Source: an uncultured Bacteroidota bacterium | Lineage (GTDB): Bacteria > Bacteroidota > Bacteroidia > Chitinophagales > Chitinophagaceae | Assembly (NCBI GenBank): GCA_946479615.1 | Contig: CAMLGR010000065.1 | Location: 1-23,944, forward strand | Length of the DNA: 23,944 nt | Direction: 5' to 3' | Part shown: in pieces, positions 1 through 7,788 of the stretch | How positions within the stretch are numbered: the first letter of the stretch is position 1 | Layout of the letters: every line of letters begins with the position of its first letter | Program-made: the position numbers and the translations under genes | The notes under the pieces: generated by a model | What the model saw: the letters and a program-made list of their open reading frames with translations, nothing else | What the model was told of the DNA's origin: nothing | Databases searched by the model: none

Positions 1-7
1 ACTTATT

Positions 8-724
8 ATGAATCGTTTGGCTTTCCTGATACCTGTATGTTGCTTCTTTTTGCTGGTTTCCTGCGAAGAGCGGAATACAGAAAAAAAAGTACATACCGGT
101 GCTATTTATGCCGACTACCGCATCTGGGGTGACGAAGAAGGGGGGAATATCAGCGTAAAACTCCAATATTCACTCGATGATGCCGATGGCGCTACTATCG
201 AACTGGTTCCACCTGCCAGTGTGAGCTTTGATGGAGAAATACTGGGTCCCGACAGTTCACATTTCAATGGCATTTTTTATGAATTGCTCCGGCCGGTGGA
301 TGGATTTGCCGGGGAGCATGAGATCGTCTACACCGATTCTTCCGGTAAGATCTATAAAGCTGACTTTAATTTCCCGGTATTCCGGTTAGCCACGCCCATT
401 CCTGCCGAAATGACCCGCGGCGACCTGGTTTTTCAACTGGAAGGGCTGAAAAAAGGAAACAGGGTCCGGCTTTTCCTGGTCGATACCACGTTTACCGGAC
501 GTGGCGTGGAAAGGATCGATACCCTTGAAAGCGGGGAGATACATATCAGCAAAAAGGAACTGGAGAACCTGCGGAATGGCCCGATCAATATGAGCATCAC
601 CTGGGAAGAGGATAAAAAGCTGGACCAGGCCACTGCGGCAGGCGGTAAAATCTATAGAGCGTATAGTTTAAAGCGGGACTTTATCCTGAAAGAAGCTGTT
701 CCTGCGACCACAACCCAGCCCTGA
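8..724 (+). CDS. Lipoprotein of unknown function
   Basis: A 238-residue protein with a lipoprotein signal peptide: a short basic start, a hydrophobic stretch to about residue 18, and the lipobox LVSC with the lipidated Cys at 19. The mature part is rich in beta-forming and acidic residues and has no motif I recognise. It probably sits on the periplasmic or outer-membrane face, like most Bacteroidota lipoproteins. The gene begins only 7 bases into the window, so its promoter and any upstream partner cannot be seen. It ends about 150 bp before atpG on the same strand. Function unknown; the lipoprotein call is secure, any role is not. Confidence 0.8.
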   Translation: MNRLAFLIPVCCFFLLVSCEERNTEKKVHTGAIYADYRIWGDEEGGNISVKLQYSLDDADGATIELVPPASVSFDGEILGPDSSHFNGIFYELLRPVDGFAGEHEIVYTDSSGKIYKADFNFPVFRLATPIPAEMTRGDLVFQLEGLKKGNRVRLFLVDTTFTGRGVERIDTLESGEIHISKKELENLRNGPINMSITWEEDKKLDQATAAGGKIYRAYSLKRDFILKEAVPATTTQP

Positions 725-786
725 TCCGGGTTATCCACAGCTATTTTTATTTACTAATCAGGTATGGAAAATCAATTGGCAGCATT

Positions 787-794
787 TACCTTTG
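787..794 (+). promoter_or_regulatory. Putative -7 promoter element upstream of atpG
   Basis: TACCTTTG matches the Bacteroidota -7 consensus TAnnTTTG exactly and is followed by CGG. It lies 78 bases before the atpG start. No clear TTG -33 box is visible at the usual 17-23 bp spacing, so this is a half-match. It suggests atpG can be transcribed separately from the lipoprotein gene. Confidence 0.4.
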
Positions 795-871
795 CGGCCG
801 GAAAAACAGGTTTAAAACCGGGAGCATATATCGGCCGGTTTTGAATCCTTCAAACGCTTAAATCCCTTCTC

Positions 872-1753
872 ATGTCAGGACAACTTAAAGAGGTTCGGAA
901 TCGTATCAAGTCGGTACAAAGCACCCAACAGATCACCAAAGCCATGAAAATGGTGAGTGCGGCTAAATTGCGCCGGGCACAGGATGCCATCATCCAGATG
1001 CGCCCGTATGCAAGGAAGCTGCAGGAATTGCTTAGCAATATTGTAAGCAATAGCGAAGGTGAAGTAGGAATGGCTTTGGCCGCCGAACGTCCTGTAGAGA
1101 AAGTACTGATCATCGTGATCACCAGTGATCGCGGCCTGGCTGGTGCCTTCAATACCAATGTGATCAAACTTACAAAAGCTACGATCGCGGAAAAATATGC
1201 AGCCCAGCACAAAAAAGGAAATATAACGATCTGGGGTATCGGTAAAAAAGGATACGAACATTTTACCAAAGCCAACTATAAAACAGAAGCTGCCTATAAA
1301 GACATTTTCCTGAATCTCACCTTCGAAAATGTACAGAAAGCATCACTGGAAGCAATGAAAGCTTTTGAAGAAAGACAATTCGATGTGGTAGAGATCGTAT
1401 ACAGCCAGTTTAAAAACGCGGCTACACAAAAATTTGAACTCGAAAGATTCCTTCCTATTCCCAAAGTAGAAAAGAAACAAGGCGATAAAAAAGCGGATTT
1501 CATTTTCGATCCTTCCCGCGAAGAACTGGTGGCGGAACTGATGCCTAAAATTCTCAATACACAATTATACAAAGCAGTACTGGATTCAAACGCTTCCGAA
1601 CATGGAGCCCGTATGACAGCGATGGATAAAGCCAGTGAGAATGCCAACGAAATGCTGAAAAGCCTCAAGATATCTTATAACAGGGCCAGGCAGGCTGCTA
1701 TTACTACCGAACTGACGGAGATCGTAGCCGGAGCTGCTGCTTTACAGGGATAA
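872..1753 (+). CDS. atpG: F1Fo ATP synthase subunit gamma
   Basis: The 293-residue product is the central rotating shaft of F1 ATP synthase, linking the alpha3beta3 head to the membrane c-ring. The family signatures are at both ends. The N-terminal helix begins KEVRNRIKSVQSTQQITKAM and continues into MVSAAKLRRAQ. The C-terminal helix carries SYNRARQAAITTELTEIVAG. Length is normal for the family. The ATG at 872 places the conserved helix right at the N-terminus, as expected. Other atp genes are not in the window; alpha could lie just to the left, beyond the lipoprotein gene. A 9-bp hairpin follows the gene. Confidence 0.97.
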   Translation: MSGQLKEVRNRIKSVQSTQQITKAMKMVSAAKLRRAQDAIIQMRPYARKLQELLSNIVSNSEGEVGMALAAERPVEKVLIIVITSDRGLAGAFNTNVIKLTKATIAEKYAAQHKKGNITIWGIGKKGYEHFTKANYKTEAAYKDIFLNLTFENVQKASLEAMKAFEERQFDVVEIVYSQFKNAATQKFELERFLPIPKVEKKQGDKKADFIFDPSREELVAELMPKILNTQLYKAVLDSNASEHGARMTAMDKASENANEMLKSLKISYNRARQAAITTELTEIVAGAAALQG

Positions 1754-1787
1754 GATTTGTTAAATACAATAGTTTATTCAAAAAGAT

Positions 1788-1810
1788 ATTTACAATACTC
1801 CATTGTAAAT
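1788..1810. terminator. Hairpin after atpG
   Basis: ATTTACAAT and ATTGTAAAT form a perfect 9-bp stem around a 5-base loop, 35 bp after the atpG stop. There is no following T-tract, so it may be a weak terminator or an mRNA 3'-end stabiliser rather than a canonical terminator. Confidence 0.4.
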
Positions 1811-1824
1811 GTGAATAACCTCAT

Positions 1825-1855
1825 TTGACCTGCTTACCCAATATTATTACTTTTC
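1825..1855 (+). promoter_or_regulatory. Putative Bacteroidota promoter for scpB
   Basis: A TTG at 1825-1827 and TACTTTTC at 1848-1855 are separated by 20 bp. This fits the known TTG-N17-23-TAnnTTTG layout with one mismatch in the -7 box. It lies about 38 bp before the chosen scpB ATG. Confidence 0.4.
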
Positions 1856-1892
1856 CGCCCGGCTATAATCATATTTGATAAATAAGAATACT

Positions 1893-2588
1893 ATGACTGA
1901 TCTGACTACCCTGATACCGCATATTGAGGCCCTGATATTTGCCAGTGATAAGCCGTTGACATCACTCGAGATCACAGAACTGGTGAATAATGCGTTTGGG
2001 TTCATGGATGATAAGATCACCCTTGACCAGGTAGAATCTGCAGTAGAAGGGATCATTGAAAAATACAGCTCGGAATTTTATCCATTTGAAATAAGAATGA
2101 GTGGCGGCGGCTGGCAATTCATGACCAAAAAGGATTACCACAAAACGATCGCGCAACTCAATGGCGATAAATTCTTAAAACGGTTATCTGCCGCTTCATT
2201 GGAAACCCTGGCCATTGTAGCCTATAAACAACCGGTAACGAAAGGAGAGATCGAAGCGATCCGTGGTGTAAGCTCCGATTACGCCGTACAGAAATTGCTC
2301 GAAAAAGAACTGATCATTATCACAGGCCGTAATGAAAAATTACCCGGTCACCCGCTCTTATATTCTACTTCCAAAACCTTCATGGATTATTTCGGTATCA
2401 ATTCCGCTGAAGATCTTCCAAAGATCAGGGAAGTACTCGCCGATCAACTGGTAGAACCCACCGTTGTAAAAGATACCCTGCCTGTTGCCGAAGAAACAAA
2501 ACCCGAAACACAGGAAGATGAAGATGCATTGCTTTCCGTGACAGAAACGGGAGAGTTGATTGAAAAGGATGAGGAGAATGAGGAATGA
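1893..2588 (+). CDS. scpB: Segregation and condensation protein ScpB
   Basis: ScpB is the winged-helix partner of ScpA in the SMC condensin complex that compacts and separates chromosomes. Visible signatures are the opening HIEALIFASDKPLTSLEI, then GGGWQFMTK, then LSAASLETLAIVAYKQPVTK followed by EIEAIRGVSSDYAVQKLLEK (second winged helix). The last ~40 residues form an acidic, Glu-rich tail typical of ScpB. I start at the ATG at 1893 (231 aa); a longer reading from TTG at 1875 would begin too close to the presumed promoter. scpA is not adjacent. A long perfect palindrome begins at the last base of the stop codon. Confidence 0.94.
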   Translation: MTDLTTLIPHIEALIFASDKPLTSLEITELVNNAFGFMDDKITLDQVESAVEGIIEKYSSEFYPFEIRMSGGGWQFMTKKDYHKTIAQLNGDKFLKRLSAASLETLAIVAYKQPVTKGEIEAIRGVSSDYAVQKLLEKELIIITGRNEKLPGHPLLYSTSKTFMDYFGINSAEDLPKIREVLADQLVEPTVVKDTLPVAEETKPETQEDEDALLSVTETGELIEKDEENEE

Positions 2589-2687
2589 ATGTAAAATGCA
2601 GAATGTAGAATTTAAAATGTAAAAGGGGATCAACTTTAAAACTGATCCCCTTTTACATTTTAAATTCTACATTCTGCATTTTACATT
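2588..2687. repeat. 45-bp perfect inverted repeat (heptad palindrome A)
   Basis: Arms 2588-2632 and 2643-2687 are perfectly complementary around a 10-base A/T-rich loop. The outer 35 bases of each arm are five degenerate 7-bp units (for example ATGTAAA then ATGCAGA). The inner part is AGGGGATCA. The last base of the scpB stop codon is the first base of the left arm. In RNA this would be a very strong hairpin and could terminate scpB transcription; in DNA it could extrude as a cruciform. Confidence 0.9.
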
Positions 2688-2696
2688 GCTCTTTAA

Positions 2697-2704
2697 TATC
2701 TTCG
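2697..2704 (+). promoter_or_regulatory. Possible -7 element abutting lysA start
   Basis: TATCTTCG resembles TAnnTTTG (one mismatch) and ends 5 bases before the lysA ATG. If it works, the transcript would start at or near the start codon. No good TTG -33 box is present, as that area is the palindrome's right arm. Confidence 0.25.
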
Positions 2705-2709
2705 CAGTT

Positions 2710-3924
2710 ATGTCCCTTTCTCTATCTCCTCAACAACTCGCCGCTATCGCCGCTGAATTCGGAACTCCTGTCTATGTATATCATGCTGAAAAAATAAAAG
2801 CACAGTATGAAAAACTGACCAGCGCCTTTTACGGTACCGATACCCGCTTTTTCTTTGCGTCAAAGGCATTGACGAATATGAATGTGCTCCGCTACATTCA
2901 TTCGCTCGGCTGCGGCATCGATTGCAGCAGTATCAATGAAGTGAAACTGGCGTTGCATGCAGGTATACCAGCTGAAAAAATATTGTATACATCCAATGGA
3001 ATTGCATTTGAAGAAATAGAAGAAGCTGTTGGATACGCTGTACATGTCAACATCGATAGTCTTTCCAACCTGGAAAAATTCGGTAAACGTTTTGGTAATA
3101 CATACCCGGTAGGAGTGAGATTAAGACCCAATATCCTTGCCGGTGGCAACCTCAAGATCTCTACCGGTCATGAGAAAAGCAAGTTTGGTATTCCGCTGGA
3201 ACAACTCGAGCAACTGAAAGCGATCGTTGAACAGTACAAGATCAATATAAAAACATTACATATCCATACCGGCAGTGATATCAAAGACGCCGATGTGTTT
3301 GTACATGGAATAAAAGTGCTGGCTGATTTAGTTGCTCATTTCCCCGGTCTGCAGGTAATTGACCTGGGTGGCGGATTCAAAGTGCCCTATGAACCGGATG
3401 GAGAAGAAACGAATATTGCATTTATAGCTGCCAAACTGAAAGCATATCTCGAAGCACACCTGTTCACCAATGGAAGAAAATACCAGTTATGGTTTGAACC
3501 CGGGAAATTCCTGGTCAGTGAATGCGGTTACCTCGTCACACAGGTGAATGTGATCAAAGAAACAGCCTCCACTGTATTTGCCGGGATTAACAGCGGTCTC
3601 AATCATCTCATACGTCCCATGTTCTATGATGCTTATCATCATATTGTAAATATTTCCAATCCGGGTGGGGAAGAAAAGATTTATACGATCACCGGATATA
3701 TTTGCGAAACGGACACATTTGCATCGGATCGCAAGCTCCACGATATCCGTGAAGGCGATCTGCTGGTTTTCTACAATGCCGGCGCTTATGGATTCGAAAT
3801 GTCTTCAAACTATAATTCAAGATACAGGCCCGCAGAAGTATTGGTAGAAGATGGAAAAGCAAGACTTATCCGTAAAAGAGATAGCTGGGAAGATCTGCTC
3901 AAAAATCAGGTGAAAAACTGGTAA
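2710..3924 (+). CDS. lysA: Diaminopimelate decarboxylase
   Basis: A PLP-dependent fold-type III enzyme that decarboxylates meso-diaminopimelate to L-lysine, the last step of lysine synthesis. The 404-residue product shows the PLP lysine K52 (FFFASKALTN), a HTGSD phosphate-side motif, the glycine loop DLGGGFKVPY, EPGKFLVSECG, the second-subunit CETDTF motif and the near-C-terminal YNAGAYGFEMSSNYNSR. These fit LysA better than ornithine or arginine decarboxylases. I start at ATG 2710; the upstream TTG at 2686 lies inside the palindrome and would add a non-conserved extension. No lysine-biosynthesis neighbour is visible. Confidence 0.95.
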   Translation: MSLSLSPQQLAAIAAEFGTPVYVYHAEKIKAQYEKLTSAFYGTDTRFFFASKALTNMNVLRYIHSLGCGIDCSSINEVKLALHAGIPAEKILYTSNGIAFEEIEEAVGYAVHVNIDSLSNLEKFGKRFGNTYPVGVRLRPNILAGGNLKISTGHEKSKFGIPLEQLEQLKAIVEQYKINIKTLHIHTGSDIKDADVFVHGIKVLADLVAHFPGLQVIDLGGGFKVPYEPDGEETNIAFIAAKLKAYLEAHLFTNGRKYQLWFEPGKFLVSECGYLVTQVNVIKETASTVFAGINSGLNHLIRPMFYDAYHHIVNISNPGGEEKIYTITGYICETDTFASDRKLHDIREGDLLVFYNAGAYGFEMSSNYNSRYRPAEVLVEDGKARLIRKRDSWEDLLKNQVKNW

Positions 3925-4065
3925 TTTCCTTTAATGGTCAGCGGTTGAAAAATCATTACACGGTTAAATCCATACCGGGTTTTATTGCGTATGTGAGTAT
4001 CACCAACAAATCTTTTTCGAGTGAGTTTTCCAACAGGGTTGTACCGGCAACGGCATGGCCCTGCT

Positions 4066-4938
4066 TTATTTTTGTAAGACATGGATCGTTACAGTCGTTT
4101 TGCCGGTTATCGGCAGTGAAGTATTCATGGCTGAAGTATTGCCATTGGAATCGGTAGCGATGGTCTTCTCCCGCACAAGACCTGTTAATTTATCAACAAC
4201 AATTTTACCGCTGCTGGTATAATTCATGACAGTACTCGCTTCCATTCCCATCATTTCCGATTTGGTATGGGTAACGGCAGTTGTCTTAAAATCGACAATA
4301 AGTGTTGAATCAGTGATAGCTGACAGTGTGCTGACAGTAACCGACTTTTTTTCATCATTCTCTGACGAATCGGTCCAGCTATCACCTGCACCTACTTCAT
4401 AACCCGGAAAGACATGAAAAAAGCAACTGCTGCCTTTTTTAGGTGGATAAGCCACTGCAGTCAGGTCACGAAGCATATCATCCAGGATAACCATCTTGTC
4501 GCCGGGTTTCACTGCTTCTATTTTTTCAGGCGTGGTCATCAGCGTAGTACCGGATGAATCGACTACGAGATCATATTTTTTTGATAAGATCTCGTCGAAT
4601 GATTTATTGGAAGCGCTTTGCCTGTCGGCCTTATTCTCTGAATCAAACGAAATTTTTTGCCCCATACCATCAAAATGGTAATCCAATCCCTGCAACTCAT
4701 GATGAAGCGTGGCGCTGCCGGTTGTTGCTGTTGTGATCGTATACGAATGCGTTACCCTGCCCTCTACCAGGAAAGGAATAGCCTGGGCTCCTGCCTGCTG
4801 GGTAATACTGTTTTTGACCTCCATGCTTACCCGGATCGTTTTACCCGGCTCAAAATGAAGTTTTCCCGAAACTTTTTGAGCATACAGCGTACTGGAAAAA
4901 AGACTGAACAACAGGAAATAAAGCGTGGGCTTCCGCAT
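4066..4938 (-). CDS. Secreted DUF6263-like protein
   Basis: A 290-residue protein with a clear Sec signal peptide (MRKPTLYFLLFSLFSSTLYA, cleavage near residue 20). The rest is Ser/Thr-rich and beta-type. The overall pattern (a GxxY-type ordered beta repeat, then a closing stretch TGLVREKTIATDSNG) resembles DUF6263 proteins of Bacteroidota, a family of unknown function; I assign this from memory of the pattern only. The start is the ATG at 4938; the TTG two codons upstream belongs to a promoter-like CAAATTTG that abuts the ATG. It is transcribed away from the protease cluster at 5079 and converges on lysA. Confidence 0.7.
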   Translation of the reverse strand: MRKPTLYFLLFSLFSSTLYAQKVSGKLHFEPGKTIRVSMEVKNSITQQAGAQAIPFLVEGRVTHSYTITTATTGSATLHHELQGLDYHFDGMGQKISFDSENKADRQSASNKSFDEILSKKYDLVVDSSGTTLMTTPEKIEAVKPGDKMVILDDMLRDLTAVAYPPKKGSSCFFHVFPGYEVGAGDSWTDSSENDEKKSVTVSTLSAITDSTLIVDFKTTAVTHTKSEMMGMEASTVMNYTSSGKIVVDKLTGLVREKTIATDSNGNTSAMNTSLPITGKTTVTIHVLQK

Positions 4939-5051
4939 GAGCAAATTTGATAGTATTCAAAATTGACGAAACTTATTCGAAAATAGTGTCAATGGATTCA
5001 AAAACCCTTTTTTGATATTCACATCCCTGTTTATATATGAGTTGAACTTCC

Positions 5052-5059
5052 TACATTTA
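5052..5059 (+). promoter_or_regulatory. Weak -7 element before the protease cluster
   Basis: TACATTTA differs from TAnnTTTG in one base and lies 19 bases before the ATG at 5079. No convincing -33 TTG is at the right distance. Low-confidence promoter for the 5079-7661 cluster. Confidence 0.25.
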
Positions 5060-5078
5060 AGCACTAAAACCACGTATT

Positions 5079-6653
5079 ATGCCTATCAGGATGACTGATG
5101 ATCCACAGGATCAAAACCAAAACGATTATAATGATGACCGTGGCGGTGGAGGGGGAAGAGGTCCCAACCTGCCTGGTGGTGGTGGCGGACTGGGTGCATT
5201 GCTGCCTTTATTATTATCCTTATTCCGTGGCAAGGGCATCATCTTTTTATTGATCATTGGCGGCGCCGCTTATTTCTTTCTGAATAAAAGCGGTTGTAAC
5301 CTTAGTACAGTCCAAAACCTGTTCTCGCAAAGCGGGTATAATTTTAATCCCGCCGAGTTCAATAAAGCTAAAATCTATGAAGGATTGGATGAGAATAATC
5401 CTGAAAATGCAAAAGCATTACCGGAAGCGGTATCCTTGTTAAAATATGCACCGGCAAGAGGCGACCAGGGACAACAGGGAAGTTGTGTTGCCTGGAGCAG
5501 CGCATATGCCGCGCAAACAATCCTGACGGCTGCTGCTACCGGGGCCGATCCCAATTCCATAGTGTTTAGCCCATCTTATTTATACAACCAGATCAGGCTC
5601 GAAGGTTGCGAAGGTTCCTATGTGCAACGTGCTATGGAAACCATGCAAAAGAATGGCGGTGTGCCGTTGAGTGAATATCCTTACAATGACCAGGATTGCC
5701 AGCGCGAACCCAGTTCATCCCAGATCCAGGAAGGTCGTCAGCATACCATACATGGGTTTACCAGGTTGACCGAAGGCGATAATGTCAATAAGATCAATAT
5801 CCGCGCATTGAAAGAACATCTTGCCAAAGATGCACCCGTGGTGATCGGCATGATGGTAGGAAATAGTTTTATGCAGGATATGAAAGGCCGTCAATTATGG
5901 GAGCCATCCGGTATGGATGCTTCGCAAATGGGAATGGGCGGCCATGCCATGTGTGTGATCGGGTATGATGACCGCAAATTCGGCGGCGCTTTCCAGATCA
6001 TGAATAGCTGGACACCCGAATGGGGCGACAACGGCATTGCCTGGGTACGTTATGGCGATTTCAAGGAATATGTAAGGGAAGCATACGGTATCGACCCTTT
6101 ACCTAAATCGGCCAATGTAGCCGCTATCCCATTGGAATGCACCATTGGTATGGTGAATAACGATACCAAACAATATATCCAGATCAGGTCAACAGGTAAT
6201 AATACCTTTCAAACGGTGACACCGATCAAAGTGGGTACAAGATTCAAGATGGAAGTAAAGAATGCCACCGAATGTTACACTTATATTTTCGGACAGGAAA
6301 CAGATGGCAGCAGCTTTGTACTCTTTCCGTATACGGAAAAATATTCTCCCTATTGCGGCATCACCGGGTATCGCTTATTTCCAAAAGATAAATCGCTGAC
6401 AGCGGATAGCATCGGCAACAAAGATTATATTGCTATCGTGGTCAGCAAGGAAGAACTTGATTATAATAAAGTAAACCAGGCGATCAGCGCCAGCCACCAG
6501 GCTGATTATGCCGGCAAGGTTAATGAAGCACTGCAAAGTCAATTGATCCGTTCCGTCAACTATAGCAGCACCGGAGAAGGAAATATTTATTTCAAAGCCA
6601 GCGCGATGGACAACAAAGTGATCGCATCGATTGTTGCATTTGATAAACAGTAA
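5079..6653 (+). CDS. Membrane-anchored papain-like (C1) peptidase with DUF4384-like C-terminus
   Basis: A 524-residue protein. Residues 1-40 are acidic then very Gly-rich. A hydrophobic segment at about 40-67 should anchor it in the inner membrane. Residues ~115-340 are a C1-type cysteine peptidase: oxyanion Gln130 in RGDQGQQGSC, nucleophile Cys136 (GSCVAWS), His289 (GGHAMCVIGYDD) and Asn309 (MNSWTPEWGDNG), so the triad appears intact. Residues ~350-524 resemble DUF4384, with FKMEVKNATECYTYIFGQ, then SSFVLFPY and a closing VVSKEEL. There is no propeptide-like region before the catalytic domain. It is followed 10 bp later by a thioredoxin-fold gene, so the two are probably co-transcribed. Substrate unknown. 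Confidence 0.85.
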   Translation: MPIRMTDDPQDQNQNDYNDDRGGGGGRGPNLPGGGGGLGALLPLLLSLFRGKGIIFLLIIGGAAYFFLNKSGCNLSTVQNLFSQSGYNFNPAEFNKAKIYEGLDENNPENAKALPEAVSLLKYAPARGDQGQQGSCVAWSSAYAAQTILTAAATGADPNSIVFSPSYLYNQIRLEGCEGSYVQRAMETMQKNGGVPLSEYPYNDQDCQREPSSSQIQEGRQHTIHGFTRLTEGDNVNKINIRALKEHLAKDAPVVIGMMVGNSFMQDMKGRQLWEPSGMDASQMGMGGHAMCVIGYDDRKFGGAFQIMNSWTPEWGDNGIAWVRYGDFKEYVREAYGIDPLPKSANVAAIPLECTIGMVNNDTKQYIQIRSTGNNTFQTVTPIKVGTRFKMEVKNATECYTYIFGQETDGSSFVLFPYTEKYSPYCGITGYRLFPKDKSLTADSIGNKDYIAIVVSKEELDYNKVNQAISASHQADYAGKVNEALQSQLIRSVNYSSTGEGNIYFKASAMDNKVIASIVAFDKQ

Positions 6654-6663
6654 AATTCTCGTC

Positions 6664-7164
6664 ATGTTAAAGAAAAATAGTTTCATAGCCATTTTTGTAT
6701 TGATCTCCATCGTCTCCTTTTCACAGGACCTTTCCACTTTCAAATTATACAAGCCGGAAGAGAATGCAGAAGCAGGTATTGCGAAAGCAGTGAAAGAGGC
6801 AAAGCAATCCGGTAAGCATGTTTTTATACAGGTAGGCGGTAACTGGTGTATCTGGTGCATGCGGTTCAATAATATGGTTACCACAGATGCCAGTATCGAT
6901 TCCCTGATCAAGGCTAATTACATCGTGTATCACCTCAACTATAGCAAGGAAAACAAGAATGAAAAATTACTGGCTAAATATGGATACCCGCAACGTTTCG
7001 GGTTTCCTGTTTTTTTAGTACTGGATGGTAATGGCAAACTGATCCATACACAAAATTCCGGTTACCTCGAACAGGATAAAGGATACAGTAAAGAAAAAGT
7101 GACGGGTTTCTTTTCCGATTGGACAACATTGGCCCTGGATCCAAAGCAATACAAAGAGAATTAA
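6664..7164 (+). CDS. Periplasmic thioredoxin-fold protein
   Basis: A 166-residue protein with a signal peptide (residues 1-20, ending SIVSFSQ) and a thioredoxin-like domain. The redox motif is WCIWC (Cys62, Cys65) in GGNWCIWCMRFNN, and the cis-Pro segment is GFPVFLVLDGNGK. This arrangement is like DUF255/thioredoxin_7 proteins that act as periplasmic disulfide reductases or isomerases. The start at ATG 6664 gives the signal peptide directly; upstream TTG codons overlap the protease gene. It follows the protease stop by 10 bp, and its stop codon overlaps the next start, so the three genes are likely one transcript. It may keep the Cys-protease active site reduced (inference). Confidence 0.88.
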   Translation: MLKKNSFIAIFVLISIVSFSQDLSTFKLYKPEENAEAGIAKAVKEAKQSGKHVFIQVGGNWCIWCMRFNNMVTTDASIDSLIKANYIVYHLNYSKENKNEKLLAKYGYPQRFGFPVFLVLDGNGKLIHTQNSGYLEQDKGYSKEKVTGFFSDWTTLALDPKQYKEN

Positions 7165-7661
7165 TGAGTGCTGCTGTCAATGCGTTTATTGCTTTGATGA
7201 AGCATCCCCTGAAATTCAGGTGGTTCCTGTTCACGCGTTTGCCCAGTGCTTATTTTGCGGGGGTAAGAGTGATAGATATGGATGAAAACAAAGCAACCAT
7301 ATCGGTTCCTTACAAATGGTTCTCCCAAAATCCTTTCCGCAGCACTTACTTCGCCTGCCTGGCAATGGCGGCAGAAATGAGCACAGGTTCATTGGCGATG
7401 GCGTATCTCTATAAACGCAAACCGGCTGTTTCCATGCTGGTAACAGGACTGGAAGCGAACTATTTTAAGAAAGCTGTTGGTAAAACGATTTTTATTTGCG
7501 AAGACGGGCCTGTATTTGCCAGCGCTGTTGAAGAAGCGATCAGCACAGGCGAACCCAGAATGGTTAAGGCAAAGTCAACAGGCAGGAATGAGGCGGGTGA
7601 AATAGTGGCGGAGTTTTATATTACATGGTCTTTTAAAAGAAGGAAATTGTCGAATTCATAG
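7164..7661 (+). CDS. DUF4442 hotdog-fold thioesterase-like protein
   Basis: A 165-residue protein starting at ATG 7164, which overlaps the preceding TAA by one base (TAATG), a translational-coupling arrangement. The pattern (F..RLPSAYFAGVRV, then VPYKWFSQNPFRSTYFACLAMAAEMSTG, then SMLVTGLEANYFKKAVGK and a final EIVAEFYITWSFKRR) fits the DUF4442 group of hotdog-fold acyl-thioesterase-like proteins. The family assignment is by eye. Catalytic residues are not defined well enough to name. No signal peptide, so it should be cytoplasmic, unlike its two upstream partners. Confidence 0.75.
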   Translation: MSAAVNAFIALMKHPLKFRWFLFTRLPSAYFAGVRVIDMDENKATISVPYKWFSQNPFRSTYFACLAMAAEMSTGSLAMAYLYKRKPAVSMLVTGLEANYFKKAVGKTIFICEDGPVFASAVEEAISTGEPRMVKAKSTGRNEAGEIVAEFYITWSFKRRKLSNS

Positions 7662-7759
7662 TTAGTAATTATGAATTAATAATGATGAATTATGAATGGC
7701 TCGTAATAATCAGAAAGTACCTGCTATCGCAAACCCATTCATAATTCATAATTATTAAC
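7661..7759. repeat. Heptad palindrome B with arms of unequal length
   Basis: Left arm 7661-7699 and right arm 7735-7759 are complementary around a 35-base spacer. Both are built from AATTATG-type heptads after a GTTAnT cap. The left arm carries exactly two more heptads (14 bases) than the right. The left arm begins at the last base of the DUF4442 stop codon. It lies 30 bp before the MBL-fold gene and may act as a terminator or processing hairpin. Confidence 0.85.
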
Positions 7760-7788
7760 ATTCTTTATCATTAATAAAATACTTGCAC

